Shown here: one piece after another, positions 48,787 through 60,153 of the stretch
Layout: each line of letters opens with the position of its first letter
Position numbering within the stretch: the first letter of the stretch is position 1
NCBI GenBank assembly: GCA_007922195.1
Contig: ML682232.1
Coordinates: forward strand, 2,809,076 to 2,873,075
Reading direction: 5' to 3'
Length of the DNA stretch: 64,000 nt
Origin: Podocnemis expansa
Taxonomy: Eukaryota > Chordata > Testudines > Podocnemididae
The notes under the pieces: generated by a model
Told to the model about the DNA's origin: nothing
Seen by the model: the letters and a program-made list of their open reading frames with translations, nothing else
The model's database searches: none
Made by a program: the position numbers and the translations under genes

Positions 48787-49018
48787 TTCCAAAGGGGCAG
48801 CCATGTTAGTCTTGTTCAGCAAAACAAGCAAGGAGTCTTGTGGCACTTAAAGACTAACAGATTTATTTATTGTATGAGCTTTCATGCAAGGAAATCCCAC
48901 TTTGTCAGACACTTCAAAGATGAAGGAAATTATGGAATGGGAGGAAAATAAATGCAAGGAAGCATTAGTCATGGAATCAGGTCACACTGTAACTGCAAAT
49001 CAAAGCAGTTGTTAAGAT
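48787..49018 (-). mobile_element. Penelope-like element 3' end, minus strand
   Basis: The copy starts ttccaaaggggcagcc and runs tail-first: ggagtcttgtggcactt, gtatgagctttcatg, ccactttgtcagac, then the 3' untranslated region (gaggaaaataaatgcaag, cacactgtaactgcaaat). This order is the same as 57944-58190. A 9-bp duplication with one mismatch (aagtggtag 48778-48786, aagtgttag 49019-49027) probably marks the target. Confidence 0.75.
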
Positions 49019-49027
49019 AAGTGTTAG

Positions 49028-50176
49028 TGTCGCCCTGCCCCAAGTCCCTTTATAGATCTGGGACTTAACCTTTCTGGTCCGCAATTAATCTATCTGTAAA
49101 ATGCAGATAATGAGGCTTGGCTATTTCACAAAAATGCTGCAAATCCAAATTTATTAATGATTGCAAAACAATTTGAATTCTCTGGTGATAGGCTGTAGAA
49201 ACATGCAGTCTATTATTTTAACCATTGCTGTATTGAGATGCCTCACTATTGAAATGCTATGCTGATAAATGAATACAGGGCTAGGAAAACATAACCCAAG
49301 ACAAAATATTATATTCAGGTGCTGTGCTTCTTAATGACTTTTTGAGGAACACAACCTCCTGACACTTTTATAAATGTTATCCCTAACACTATTTTATACA
49401 TAGAAAAGCAACTTATATGTTCAAAAATACTTGGGGTTTCTTTACAATTATATTGAACCCTTTGGTTATTATGTGGAATCACATAATAGTATACTTATTC
49501 TTGCCACTCCTTCCTTATATAGGCACTGTACAAAATATGTGATGTCTAGTTACTGGTTCTTTTGTAAATAGTGGAAAGTTGTTCATGACTATCTTTGTTC
49601 CCAATTCTTCAATGAAATCTGCCAGGGTTGCAGGCTAGTGAGTCTTGTTGAATTTATATTTGTTGTAAAATCAATGAGAAATTACACAGATAGGAACACT
49701 TAAGTGTGTGGGTTCATGCATTGATGTAGTTACTAGTTAGCATTGGATGGGTATGTAATGAAGGGGTAATATACAGAACATGCTGGGATTATGCGATGGC
49801 ACAAATACATATAAAAAGAGTCTGCACCAGCTTTCCAAATCAGCATGTATCATGGCTTTTTCTGCATTTCCAGGCTGAGGGCTTCTATGATATTTATTTT
49901 TGCAAAGCTCTTGAAGTTGGTTTGTTTTGTTTTTTTAAGTGTAACAATTCACAACCGTGTTCCCTAAAATCAAGAAGAGCAAGCTTTTGAAAAAAGCTGA
50001 CTCTCTGCTACATGAAATGCACATGTGGTGGGATACAGCTGCTATGAAAAACAAGCTGCACCTTACCTGAATGAATAATTTATCAATCTACCACAGATCA
50101 AAAGAACAAACACGAGTAGTAAAGAGTGTAGTTCAGGGGAAAGGTTAGCTGTACGAGGAAGATATAAACAAGACAC
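49028..50176. other. Unassigned intergenic sequence
   Basis: No recognised feature. Confidence 0.4.
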
Positions 50177-50179
50177 CAT

Positions 50180-50664
50180 GGCTATGTCTACACTTAGAAG
50201 GTTAGTTCAAATTAACTTAATTCAAACTAATAATGATTAGTTTGAATTAAGTTAATTGGAATTGACATGGCCACAGAAGGAAAACCAATTCAAACTAGCA
50301 TGTCCATGGACAGGACTTGCTAGGTCGAATTAGGAGAGGGGCACAATGGGAGGTGTGGCAAGATGGCCCCCAAGAAGGGCCATGCCCCCACCCAATATAT
50401 AGAAAAAGGTAGGCCTCCTCCTTGGAGGAGAAAGGTCAAAAACTGTTAATCTGACAATGATTAATTTGAATTAACACAGCTACATTGGCTAAATTCAAAC
50501 TAATAAGTTCAAATTAACCTTTTCTTTGAAGTTAAGCGAGGTTTTACAACTTTGAAGTAACCTTTCATTAATTCAAACTTAAGAATTCCTTGGTTTGAAT
50601 TAATGAAAGCCAGTGTAGCCATGCATTAATTTAATTCAAATTAAATTGTAAGTGTAGGCATACA
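50180..50664. mobile_element. Hairpin MITE, about 485 bp (Harbinger/Chompy-like)
   Basis: The left end is GGCTATGTCTACACTT and the right end is approximately agtgtaggcatac, so the outermost bases are eroded. Two internal perfect hairpins are present: 22-base arms 50210-50231 and 50236-50257 with a 4-base loop, and 17-base arms 50562-50578 and 50593-50609. The arms share the ttcaaattaa / ttaattcaaa motif family. No clean 3-bp duplication remains. Same superfamily as 48255-48588 but a different subfamily. Confidence 0.65.
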
Positions 50665-51037
50665 CTGTGCTAATAGGCAAGAGCGCCATGTCCTACCCAA
50701 ATCCAATAAAGCAGGTATTCTTTGCCTGTTTAAATATCTGTTTATATATATTTATGCTTATACAAAGTTATTAGCCTTTTTAGCCTGAGCAGTTTGCCAG
50801 CATTTAGGGTCTTGTGGATTGTTTCCATTCAGAGGAGAAACTGATGATTCAGAAAGGTCTTTCTTTGACATAGTCCTGTTTAATTACAAAATACATAAAA
50901 ACTCCTGTTTTCCTGAACACAGTGGGAAATGAACAAGAACTAGTTTCTTTTTTCAAAGTTCCACGTCTCTTTACAGTGTTCTGCCAAAAAAAAAAAAAAA
51001 AGCAAGCACGTTTTGGCTCCCTATTTTCTATCAAGGC
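50665..51037. other. Unassigned intergenic sequence
   Basis: No recognised feature. There is an A-run at about 50986-51001. Confidence 0.4.
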
Positions 51038-51045
51038 TGTGTTCC

Positions 51046-51177
51046 CAGTGCCAGAGCCGTAACCATGGTGGGACTGACAGGGCAAAGCCCCAGGGGGCCC
51101 GGAGCAGCTCAATGGAGCAGCTCTATTAAAGGGGTGGCTTTGCAGTGCCAGCTCTAAGCGCTGCTAATGGAAAGGGG
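51046..51177 (+). mobile_element. 132-bp insertion with hAT-like left end
   Basis: The left end CAGTGCCAGAGCCGTAACC resembles a known type of reptile hAT terminus. An exact 8-bp duplication, tgtgttcc, lies at 51038-51045 and 51178-51185. The right end (ctaatggaaagggg) does not mirror the left, which is abnormal for a hAT element. It may be an internally deleted copy that lost its right repeat, or another insertion mechanism. Confidence 0.5.
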
Positions 51178-51185
51178 TGTGTTCC

Positions 51186-51729
51186 AATCAGAAAGCACCC
51201 CAGGCGGCAAAACACCACGTTATGACTCTGCCCAGTGCTGCTTTTTTGGTCTTCTCTTCTTTCCTGTTGCTGATACTGTTTGTCTTCTAGCTGCCTCTAC
51301 TCACAGAAACCTCCAAACAATATCCAGCAAAACACCTCTGCACACTAGCTCAGTTTCTGATTGGCCTTGCACGTGCCATGAGTTTTGGGTGGCTGTGCTC
51401 ATTGTTTCAGTCATCTTACTACAAAAAGAAGTTTACCTGCTTCATCTGGAATGAAGGGTTGAAGACATAAAGATCATCTTCAATGAAGTTTCGCTCAACC
51501 TCCAGCATAACACAGAAAATCTTGAGAAAAGAGTCCTCCATTTCAAATGAGAGGTTATATGTTCAGAAATGTTTATGATCAAGTTGGATTCATATCAAAC
51601 ATTTGATGACAGTGATCATTACACATCCCTGAAATCCCCATTTGTGCAAATGCAGGAATTTTATGAGCAATCAAGCTAGTCTATTTTTTACCTCACACTT
51701 GGAACAGGCCAAGATGGGACTGACATAAA
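51186..51729. other. Unassigned intergenic sequence
   Basis: The 95-codon frame at 51167-51454 starts inside the insertion and has no domain. I do not call a gene. Confidence 0.4.
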
Positions 51730-51737
51730 GCACAAGC

Positions 51738-52402
51738 CAGTGGCATACTAAGAGTCTCCAGTGCCCAAGGGCCAAGCCTACATTTGCACACCTCCTGCTA
51801 CCACCACTGAAGGGCAGGAAGTGTCCTGGCACTGCCTCCCCAACTGCCCTGAGGAGGAGGAGACTCTGTATCTGTGGACAGGGGCAGAGACTAATGAGGG
51901 TGCAAATACAGGCTTGGCTCAGTACCCTTCCCCCTGCACTTACCCACAGGGTGGTGCCCACCTCTCCCCTTACTGTCAGGTGCTAGCTCTGATGGGGCAG
52001 CTTCAACTCCCAGTCTGGGGGAAGCTGGATTGTCTATCACGATGCATGGGGGAGGCTCCCCTCTGCACTTTCTTTGCCGTCCAGTCCCTGAAAAGGGCTG
52101 AGCCTGGCCAGCAGCAAACCCCCCCCCCCCACGCTCTTACCTACTGCTCCAGCCCTGCAGCCTGGAGCCTTGGATGCCCAGGGACAGACTTCCCTCTCCC
52201 CCGGATCTGGGGTTGGGGGCTCAGGCAGCTCTTCACAATGCATGGGGAGGGAGATGCTGAGTTGTTCCCCAGTACCTCTTGTGTCATGTGCCCCAACCCA
52301 TTCACAGCTGCTTACCCCACTGCACTTACCCACAGCTTCTTCATTCCTCACCCCCCAAACTTGCAACCTGGGGGCCTTGCCCACCCCCTCGGTATGCCAC
52401 TG
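51738..52402. mobile_element. Non-autonomous hAT DNA transposon, 665 bp
   Basis: The terminal inverted repeats are CAGTGGCATACTAAG (left) and ctcggtatgccactg (right), with two mismatches. The flanking 8-mers gcacaagc (51730-51737) and gcatgagc (52403-52410) agree at 6 of 8. The interior is GC-rich with polypyrimidine and a C-run (52120-52130). The 215-codon plus-strand frame and its shadows are products of composition, with no transposase motif. Confidence 0.8.
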
Positions 52403-52542
52403 GCATGAGCTAAATAAGATCATGCTGGCTAAGCATGTGTCTTAGCTTTGGAACCATACAGAGCTGAGTTCCATTTAGTAGCAATATAATCAGGGCCCCC
52501 TAATAATCTCAGCATTTTTCCCATTGAAGCTAACGTTATAAA

Positions 52543-53036
52543 CAGAGGCGTCGCTGGCACTGGGCACCCAGGGCACGTGCCCTGAATCCCAGCGCTGGTG
52601 CCCCAGATCTGGCAGCCCCGGTCTCCATCAGAATCAGGCCAGAGATCTGGGGCCCAGCCGCCGCCACCCATGGCGGCCCCATCCACAGCCGGGGATCTGG
52701 TGCCTGGCCACCCGTGGCCACTTCCAGCCCCGGCCCCACCTGGGGATGCAGGACCCAGCCACCTGTGGCCGCTTCCAGCCCCAGCCCCAGCCGGGGATGT
52801 GGGGCCTGGCCTCCTGCGGCCGCTTCCAGCCCCGGCCCCAGCCCCAGCCGAGGATGTGGGGCCCAGCCTCCTGCGGCCACTTCCGGCCCCAGCCCTGGCT
52901 GGGGATGCAGGGCCTAGCCACCTGCAGTGGCATGGCGGCTTCTTGGCCCTGGCCCCAGCCAGGGGGAGGGGGCTGGGGGCGGGGCCTGGGCCCGGGCCCG
53001 GGCCCCAGGTCCCTCCCGGGGCCAGAGATGCCTCTG
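52543..53036 (+). mobile_element. GC-rich hAT transposon with internal tandem repeats, 494 bp
   Basis: The terminal inverted repeats are CAGAGGCGTCGCTGGC and gccagagatgcctctg (two mismatches). The 8-bp flanks gttataaa (52535-52542) and attataaa (53037-53044) agree at 7 of 8. Between about 52690 and 52930 there are roughly four tandem units of ~50-57 bp, each with a ggggatg...ggcc...cttccagcccc pattern. The Pro/Ala/Gly-rich open frames on both strands come from this repeat and are not protein genes. The 53980-54571 element is the same family in reverse. Confidence 0.85.
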
Positions 53037-53044
53037 ATTATAAA

Positions 53045-53825
53045 GTTGGGAGCTGAAATACTGTGCAAAATGGGTGTTTCTTATATTCACCCAGTAACAC
53101 TGTTGATGACAGAGTCCACCTCTCTGTCTTACTAACCTTTGAGGTAAGAAGTGCAGTTATGCATTCCTGAACTCTCATTTCCCCTATGTTCAGAAATTTT
53201 AGACACACACCAGCCAGGTAAATAATATTCTGATGTTTTATTCAGATATTTTGTCACAGCTGTGAAAAATGTGGGTTTCTAGCTATGAAATGCAAATTTA
53301 GTTCAGTGTTGCTTTTGCCTGTGCAGAGGTTGAAAATGAAAACATAAGACAACCCCCACCATTCTTACAGAGACCCGCAGATGATGATTCTAAAAATAAA
53401 TGTTAATGCTATTGCACAGAATGACAAATTCCATGCACTGGCTACCAGCTTACATAAATTGAATTTAGTAACTCAATTTAGGATTTTATTTTTTAAATTT
53501 TATTTATTTTACACATTTTGGATAGGATCATAAACTCCTAGACTGATCAATCTGGGTTAAGTATGTGAGCAGGGAAAGGAAGACCCTCCTTACACCTCTG
53601 TGCAATGTCTCCACACGTGCAGAAATAATCAGCAAATTCTCTCCCCGTTAGGCACAAGTGGACAGAGAGTAGACAAGGGTACAGCTTTGTCTCTCTGCAC
53701 CTTTCTCTGTTTCTGTAATGCACAGGTCAGCTCAGTTTAGCCAGTTTGATAGGTGTCCTTACCTTGCAGATGGCCAGTACCAGCAGCAAATGCCTTCTAT
53801 ATGAACCAAGAGAAAATCAAGAAGT
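53045..53825. other. Unassigned intergenic sequence between two hAT/PLE blocks
   Basis: AT-rich, no recognised feature. Confidence 0.4.
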
Positions 53826-53830
53826 AAACT

Positions 53831-53979
53831 AAACAAATGAGAAGTCCGGTGGCACTTCTAAAGACTAACATTTATTTATTGCATGCACTTTTGTGGGTAT
53901 AATCCCACGTCATCAGATGCATGCAAAAAGTGCCATAGGACTTGCTTGTTTTGCTGAAATAGACTAAGATGGCTACCCC
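53831..53979. mobile_element. Fold-back Penelope-like element tail interrupted by a hAT
   Basis: A minus-strand arm (agaagtccggtggcact, cttttgtgggtataatcc, cacgtcatcagatgc) is joined to a plus-strand arm from about 53923 (aaaaagtgccataggac to ggctacccct). The outer end is split by the 592-bp hAT, and its remainder continues after 54571. Read on the minus strand this copy has CTGATGA followed by a near-perfect GTGGG/CCCAC hairpin, one of the cleanest hammerhead-like cores in the window. Confidence 0.8.
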
Positions 53980-54571
53980 TCGGGGCATCGCTGGGGTGGG
54001 GAAGCACCTGGGGCATGAGCCCAGGCCCCGCCCCCAGCCAGCAGGCCCTGCCCCCTGGCCAGAGGTAGGGCCAGGCAGGGCCACACCGCCATGGGTGGCT
54101 AGGCCGTGGCAGGGCCGGGCCAGAAGCAGCCACAGGAGGCCGGGCCCGCGCCCATGCCACTGCGGCTGTGGCCACAGGCAGCCAGGCCCCCAATCCCTGG
54201 CCATGGATGAGGCCGCTGCTGCTGTGGGCAGCCGGGCCCTGGATTCCCGGTGGGGGACGGGGCCGCCGTGGGCGGCCGGCAGAGCCCCGAATCCCCGTCC
54301 GGGGATCCGGGGCCCTGGCCAGCCGTGGCTGTGGCGGCACGGGGCCCAGACTCCTGCATCCGCTTCTGGCCCAGCCCAGCCCGGCCCGGCTGCGGCCTAG
54401 CCACCCAGGGCAGCGTGGTCCCACCTGGCCCTATCCCTGGTAAGGGGGCAGGGCCAGCTGGGCGGCGAGCTGTGCCCTGGATCCCCGGCCTGATTGGGCC
54501 GGAGATCCAGGGCACTGGCGCTGGGACTCGGAGCACATGCCCTGGGGTGCCCAGCGCCAGCGACGCCCCTG
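53980..54571 (-). mobile_element. GC-rich hAT transposon, 592 bp, nested in PLE tail
   Basis: The right end reads, on the minus strand, CAGGGGCGTCGCTGGCGC and continues like the left end of the 52543-53036 element (ctgggcacccc, agggca). The left end, tcggggcatcgctgg, matches it as an inverted repeat. The 8-bp flanks gctacccc (53972-53979) and gctacacc (54572-54579) agree at 7 of 8 and are PLE terminal sequence. The interior is very GC-rich with repeated ggccgggcc-type motifs. Large open frames on both strands reflect composition, not genes. Confidence 0.82.
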
Positions 54572-54780
54572 GCTACACCCCTGAAAGTCATGAACTGTGA
54601 TTCAAAGGAATATCTTTAAACGCACTCTACCTCTTTGAGCTATTCTGTGTGGTGCAGCATGTGCATCATTCCTTGTTTAGGGCTGTGTCTAAAATCATCC
54701 CTGGACACTGATTAAATCAGGTCAGTGAGTTCTATGAATGAGACTTCTGCCTGAGGAATGGTTGGATGGGACAGTTTTTT

Positions 54781-54852
54781 GGTCAGTCTTTAAGTGCCTC
54801 AGGACTCCTTGTTTGTTTTTCTGAACTACACTAACACGGCTGTCCCTTTGGA
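54781..54852 (+). mobile_element. Short Penelope-like element tail
   Basis: Only the last ~70 bases are present: cagtctttaagtgcctc, aggactccttgtttg, ctaacacggctgtcccttt. No duplication identified. Confidence 0.75.
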
Positions 54853-54959
54853 TCGATATTGAACTTAATAACCCTGGAGAACGTATCTCAGAAATACACT
54901 TCTTCACCTTGTTTCTTTGCTTTTTAGAAAGACTCCTGGAAGTGAAAGTGCTAAATTAA

Positions 54960-56060
54960 CTATCTGTTTGAGCTGAATATGTATTGTCCCTGTAAGCAGT
55001 TAGGGTCTCCAGGGGGCAAGAAGGGTGCCTCCTAGTGCCACTCAGGGGGAATTACACTTGAGTGGTGCCCCTTCTTGCACCTAGGCATCACTCATAGCCC
55101 TGCCCCCTGGTGAAGCAAGCAAATGCAAAGTCTCTAGCCCTGGCCCCCAGGAGGGGCGGACAAATACAAAGACACCGCAGCTGCCCTAGCGTGGCTCCGG
55201 CACAGCGGTTAGTCATTCGGGTGGTTTGGGTAAGGAGAAAGGGGATGAGGAGGGGTATGCAGGCCCACCTGCTCCACTGCATCCCAGCCCAGGGTCCTAT
55301 GCGGCAGAGTGCTCCACTACTGGGTCAGTGGGGCTCCATCTGAAATGCGCTGACACCAGCTAGTGTTTGACACTGCACTCTCCCTCGGCTACTTCATCCC
55401 ACTACAGCCTGAGTACCTATGTCCACCAAGGGTAGCCATCCTTGGGGTCAGCTTCGTAGGTGGCTCAGGGAATCCCCGTGAAACCATCTGCATCCATGGG
55501 TGTTAGATCCGGGAACTCCTCTGGCTCATCAGCAAGGGGTAACTCCTCTAGGTTGCAAAGTCCACATGCCACCGGCGGCTCCTCCTCTGCCAATGGGAGC
55601 TCCTCTAGCTCACAGGGGTTGTAGGAGTCTGCCTCCATCTCTTCTAGGCAGGAATCGGCCTCATCACTGGGCAGTTGGTACAGGCTCCAATGGGTCCTGG
55701 GGTGTCCTCCCCAGTTGGTAGCCTTGGGGTTCCCCTCTCAGTCACTAGGTCCAGGGAGACTGGGCGGGCCGTAGAGTCATTCTGCCAGGGTGGACCGGGT
55801 TTGCTGCCTGACCCAGGCCAGGCCTCTTCCCACCGGCAGCCTCCCTGGAGACACATACTTCTCCTTCAGCAGCTCAGCCCCTACTGAGCTGCTAGCTACG
55901 GTTTTCACACTTTCTGGCTTGGCCCTGCCCTTCCACTTCTGGGCCCTGGGGTGTGCAGTTCCCCAGTCCAACCAGGGGGGGTGTTCAAGCCTTTCCTCCA
56001 GCCCTGGCTCTGAGGGAGGTCACAGTGCCTGGTTACAGTCCCCTTAAGGCAAAACCCTAT
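54960..56060. other. GC-rich unassigned segment, likely part of a dispersed repeat
   Basis: About 1.1 kb of GC-rich, CpG-containing sequence with many short frames on both strands and none with a visible domain. Phrases such as the gctccactgcatcccag region at 55270 and the tcctctggctcatcagc region at 55518 look like a dispersed reptile repeat I cannot name, possibly LTR-associated. There is no support for a host exon, and a degraded CpG island is an alternative. Confidence 0.35.
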
Positions 56061-57928
56061 GCTGAGGGTATTGGAATTAACCTTTGATAGCACAATCCTC
56101 TTTGAATTCCCTGGTGTACACAAAGGCCAGGCAGGCTGCTCCACCTTTGAGGATGATCGAATTTCCTCCCCACCAGTGTGGATGAGTGCTGAACTGATGC
56201 AGAGAGGCTCATTCTCTTCCTCTCTTTTGAATGCTGTATGTCACCTGGAGTATACAAGGAAAGTAGTCTTTTAAATTCCCTGAGACCAAAGACTGAAACT
56301 CTCATGCAGTATCTGCAAGAGAGAAAGAAGGGTGTTTCTATCCAACCCCCACAGTGTTGCAATCTGGCTTATTGAAAGCTGAAAGCTTTGATAATAATAA
56401 GACAGGAAAAATATGGAGAAGGGAGCTTTATGACATTTTTAATTAACAAATTTGTTTTCCTTCTCAATTAAGTTGGCTAAATACATTACAATTAGTCCAA
56501 CATTTCAACAGTGATTTGCATTTTCATAGCATTTTTGCAAAATTAAATGTCATTAAGAACTTTGTTGAAAAGCGGTTAATTATAGAGCAGTCAAAGCATG
56601 GCCTGCATACAGACAAACAGTAATGTCGTTCAAGCGCTTATTTATTTCCTATACACAGCCCTGAACATCTGCATTGATTTCTGGCATTAACAGTGAATAC
56701 TTAATCTTGTCAACTTTGAATATAAATGGAAATAAATCATGCAAATAAAGCAGAGTTATCCCAATTCTATTGTTTTTCTCTCAAAGCAGGACCACTGTCT
56801 TTTTCTTGTTATACAATGTACATTCTTTTATATGCCATATAGTTTGTTTTTTCCATCTAGATTTATAATTAATTATAACAAAAACTGGACAGGATATTAA
56901 CCTTTTGCTTCAGGGTTCATGACAATCTAATTATTAGAGGTGAGTAGGAGATCTCTGTGGGGAGAGGGAGGTTCAGATTATCTCATATTTACCTATCACA
57001 ACAGGCTGGTTTGTTTTTTTAAAATACCTTCCTCAGAAGGATCTAAACTGTTGGAGATATGATACTAGACTTGATGGAACTTGAGTCTAATCCAGTCTCA
57101 CATTTCCTATGTTGATTTCTAGGTCATTTTGTTTCCTTTCTTATTATCAGAAAAATAACACACTTCCATTTCAATTCATGGTCTGATTTCCTCTTAAACT
57201 ATAAACTAAATTTCATCAGCAGAGTATTTCAAAGGAAAATATTACCACTGTAGTTTTCAGAAATCAAGACCTTTCCATCAAATGTTAATAAAATAGGATG
57301 GATGAAAAGGGGGTTCTGAAACATGTACATATTTTAATCCTAGGAATAAATGATCACTTTCAGATAATAAAACGATGACAAAATTCATATAGCTTCTGAC
57401 AGGAGGGAAGAGAAGTGTAAGTAGACAGTGTAAGCACTAGGAGCAGCTATTCAGACCAGCTAATGGAATTTTTACCACTGTTTTGCAGAATACGTCTAAA
57501 TAATAGCAGTAACACCTCCATGACAACTCCCTCTGTTCCTAGCACTGGTGGAGCTGAACCAGAAGTACAACATTGGGAGACTTTTGGATAAAGCTCAACA
57601 CAGGCAAAGATTTTCAATTCATGCCTCTTTACAGCTTTTTCCCATATGTCTTGAAAAAATTTCCAAATCAACTAGTAAAAAGAAAAATCTTATGGAAGAC
57701 CCTGTTTTGTGACAGATTCTTTCCAATTTACAGGCATAAGTGTTTTACTGGAGGTTTGAATAAGCATCCAAATTTTTGAATGTCTATTCAGATAGAACCT
57801 TCAAATTTTGGGCCAAATCTTGAAATTATTACTTAGTTTCTTTTCAGTCTTCATCGACTTCAATGGCCATTTTGTCTGAATAAGAACTGAAAAAAATTTC
57901 AGGATTTTTCTCTTGTCAAGTTTGCTTA
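56061..57928. other. Unassigned intergenic sequence
   Basis: AT-rich, no recognised gene or transposon. Short frames at 57447-57779 on both strands overlap and lack domains. Confidence 0.4.
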
Positions 57929-57999
57929 CTCAGGTTAACCATGTTCCAAAGGGGCAGCCGTGTTAGTCTAGTAAAGCAAAAAAAGCAAGGAGTCTTGTG

Positions 58000-58075
58000 G
58001 CACTTAAAGACTAACAGATTTGTTTAGTGCATGAGCTTTCATGGGAGAATATCACACTTCGTCAGACGCTTTGAA
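58000..58075 (-). ncRNA. Hammerhead-like motif in PLE tail (degraded)
   Basis: On the minus strand the order is cgtctgacgaag (CTGACGA core half), a GTGTGA...TCCCAT weak hairpin, ATGAAAGC (GAAA half), then a tiny GC-TCAT-GC stem. This is the layout of a type I hammerhead with miniature stem III, which is known in Penelope-like elements. Stem II is weakened, one extra A follows the core, and the base after stem III is A where U is expected before the cleavage site. Activity is therefore doubtful for this copy. Inference from pattern reading only. Confidence 0.4.
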
Positions 58076-58399
58076 GAGGGAGAACTTACAGAATTGGATG
58101 AAAATAAACGCAGGGGAGTATAAGACATGGGATCGCATCATACTGCAACAGCAAAATCAGAGCATTTGTAAGGATTCAGACTTCAGGAAACAGCATATAG
58201 AGGGAGGGTGAAGTCAAATTACCTGCTATAATGTGAAAAGAACCCATAGTCACGATTCAGCCCTGCTTTCACACAATTTAATTTGCATATTAATTCAATT
58301 TCAGCTGTTTCTCTTTGAAGTCTTGATGTCCCATTGATTTCTTGACAACCGTTGTTAACAAGTCATCAATGGAGTGATTAGGAAGATGGAAGTGCTCAG

Positions 58400-60153
58400 C
58401 AACTGTATTTTTTTTGTGCGTTATGATTTCTGATATCAGTTTTGTGTGCATTTATTCTTCTGCGTAGAGATTATCCTGTTTGTCCAATGTATAAGGCGTG
58501 GGGGCATTTCCGGCACATGATGGTATAAATCACATTAGTGGATGAGCAGGTAAAGGATCCTTTGATGGAGTAGCTGACTTGACTAGGTCCTATAATGGTG
58601 TCTTTTGTGTAGATTTGTGGACAGAGTTGGCATTGTAGTTTGTTGCAGGGATATGTGCCTGCTTTAATGTTTCTGTTGTTGGGTCTGTAGCTGCTGGTTA
58701 GTATCTGTTTATGTTTTGGGGGTTGTCTGTAGGTGAGAAGAGGTCTGTCTCCCAAGGCTAGAGAGAGTGAGGGGTCATCTTTTAAAATAGGCTGGAGGTC
58801 CTTAATGATCTGTTGTAGAGGTCTGACTTGAGGGTTTTATGTGGTGACCAGTGGCATTCTATTATTTTCTTTTTTGGGCCTTTCCTGTAGTAGTTGACTG
58901 CGGGGTACCCGTCTGGCCCTGTCAATCTGTTTCTTTACTTCTCCAGGTGGGTACCATAGTTTTAAGAAAGCTTAATAGAGATCCTGAGGACATCTGTCTC
59001 TGTCTGAGGGATCAAAGCAAATGCAGTTATATCTTAGGGCTTGGCTGTAGACAATGGATTGTGTGGTGTGTTTAGGATGGAAGCTTGAGGGATGTAGATA
59101 ACTATATTGATCAGTAGGTTTTCGGTATAGAGTGGTGTTGATATGTCCATCCCTAATTTGTACTGTAGTGTCCAGAAAGTGGGTCTCCTGTGTGGAGTGT
59201 TCCAGGCTCAAATTTGATTGTGGGGTGGAAATTGTTGAAATCACTGTGGAAAACTTCAAGAGCATCTCTGCCATGGGTCCAGATGATGAAGATGTCATCA
59301 ATATAGCGTAAGTAGAGGAGAGGTGTTTTGGGATGAGACTTGAGGAAATGTTGTTCTAAGCCACCCATAAAAATGTTGGCATATTGTGGGGCCATGCGGA
59401 TACCAAGAGTAGTGCCACTGACTTGTACATATAAACTGTACTCAAATCTGAAATGGTTGTAGATGAGCACAAAAATCACAAAGTTCAGTCACAAGATGTG
59501 CTGTGGCATCATCTGGGATGGTTCTTCTAATAGTTTGTAATCCATCCTTGTGTGGGATGGTAGTGTAAAGAGCTTCTGCATCCATAGTGGCCAGGATGGT
59601 GTTTTCAGGAAGCTCACTGATGGTATCTTGAAGATAGCTAGGGATGTTGATAACATAGGGTCTGAGGAGGGAGTCCACATAGCCAGATAAGTTTGCTGTA
59701 AGAGTGTCAATGCCTGAGATGATGGGGCGTTCAGGGTTTCCTTTTTTATGGATTTTAGGTAGTAGATAGAATATTCCTGGTTGGGGTTCTGGTGGTGTGT
59801 CTGCCTTTATTTGTTCCTTTACTGCCTTAGGTAGTTTCTTGAGTAGGCGTTGTAATTCTTTATGGTATTCTTCAGTGAGGTCAGAGGAAAGAGGTTTGTA
59901 GAATGTTGTGTTGGAGAGTTGTTTATAAGCCTCCTGGTCGTAATCCAGTTTATCCATGATGACAACTGCACCTCCTTTGTCAGCCTCTTTAATGATAATG
60001 TTAGAGTTGTTTCTGAGGCTGTGGATAGCATTGTGTTCTTCATGGCTGAGATTATGTTGTAAGGGATGTTGTTTGTCCACGATTTCATCCTTTGCATGGT
60101 GGCGGAAACAATCAATGTAGAAGTCTAATCTGTTGTTCCGACCTTCTGGAAGT
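58400..60153 (-). pseudogene. Broken PLE polyprotein: reverse transcriptase plus GIY-YIG endonuclease
   Basis: Read on the minus strand. The first open block (60153 to about 59470) carries KEADKGGAVVIMDK, FYLLPKIHKKGNPERPI and motif A, ATMDAEALYTTIP. After a frame shift near 59470, the second block holds motif B, GTTLGIRMAPQYANIFMGGL, and motif C, YIDD at 59305-59294. After a second shift near 59215 the linker follows. The block 58755-58474 has a Cys-rich stretch (CNKLQCQLCPQ, later CRKCP) and the GIY-YIG start ALYIGQTG. A stop follows, then SLRRRI, then an A-run shift. The catalytic aspartates and the endonuclease arginine region are visible. The N-terminus is missing. At least three breaks make it non-functional as it stands. 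Confidence 0.92.

Noticed and set aside
51761..54600. Long Pro/Ala/Gly-rich frames (up to 215 codons)
   Set aside because: All lie within hAT elements with GC-rich interiors. Frames occur on both strands at once, which indicates composition rather than coding.
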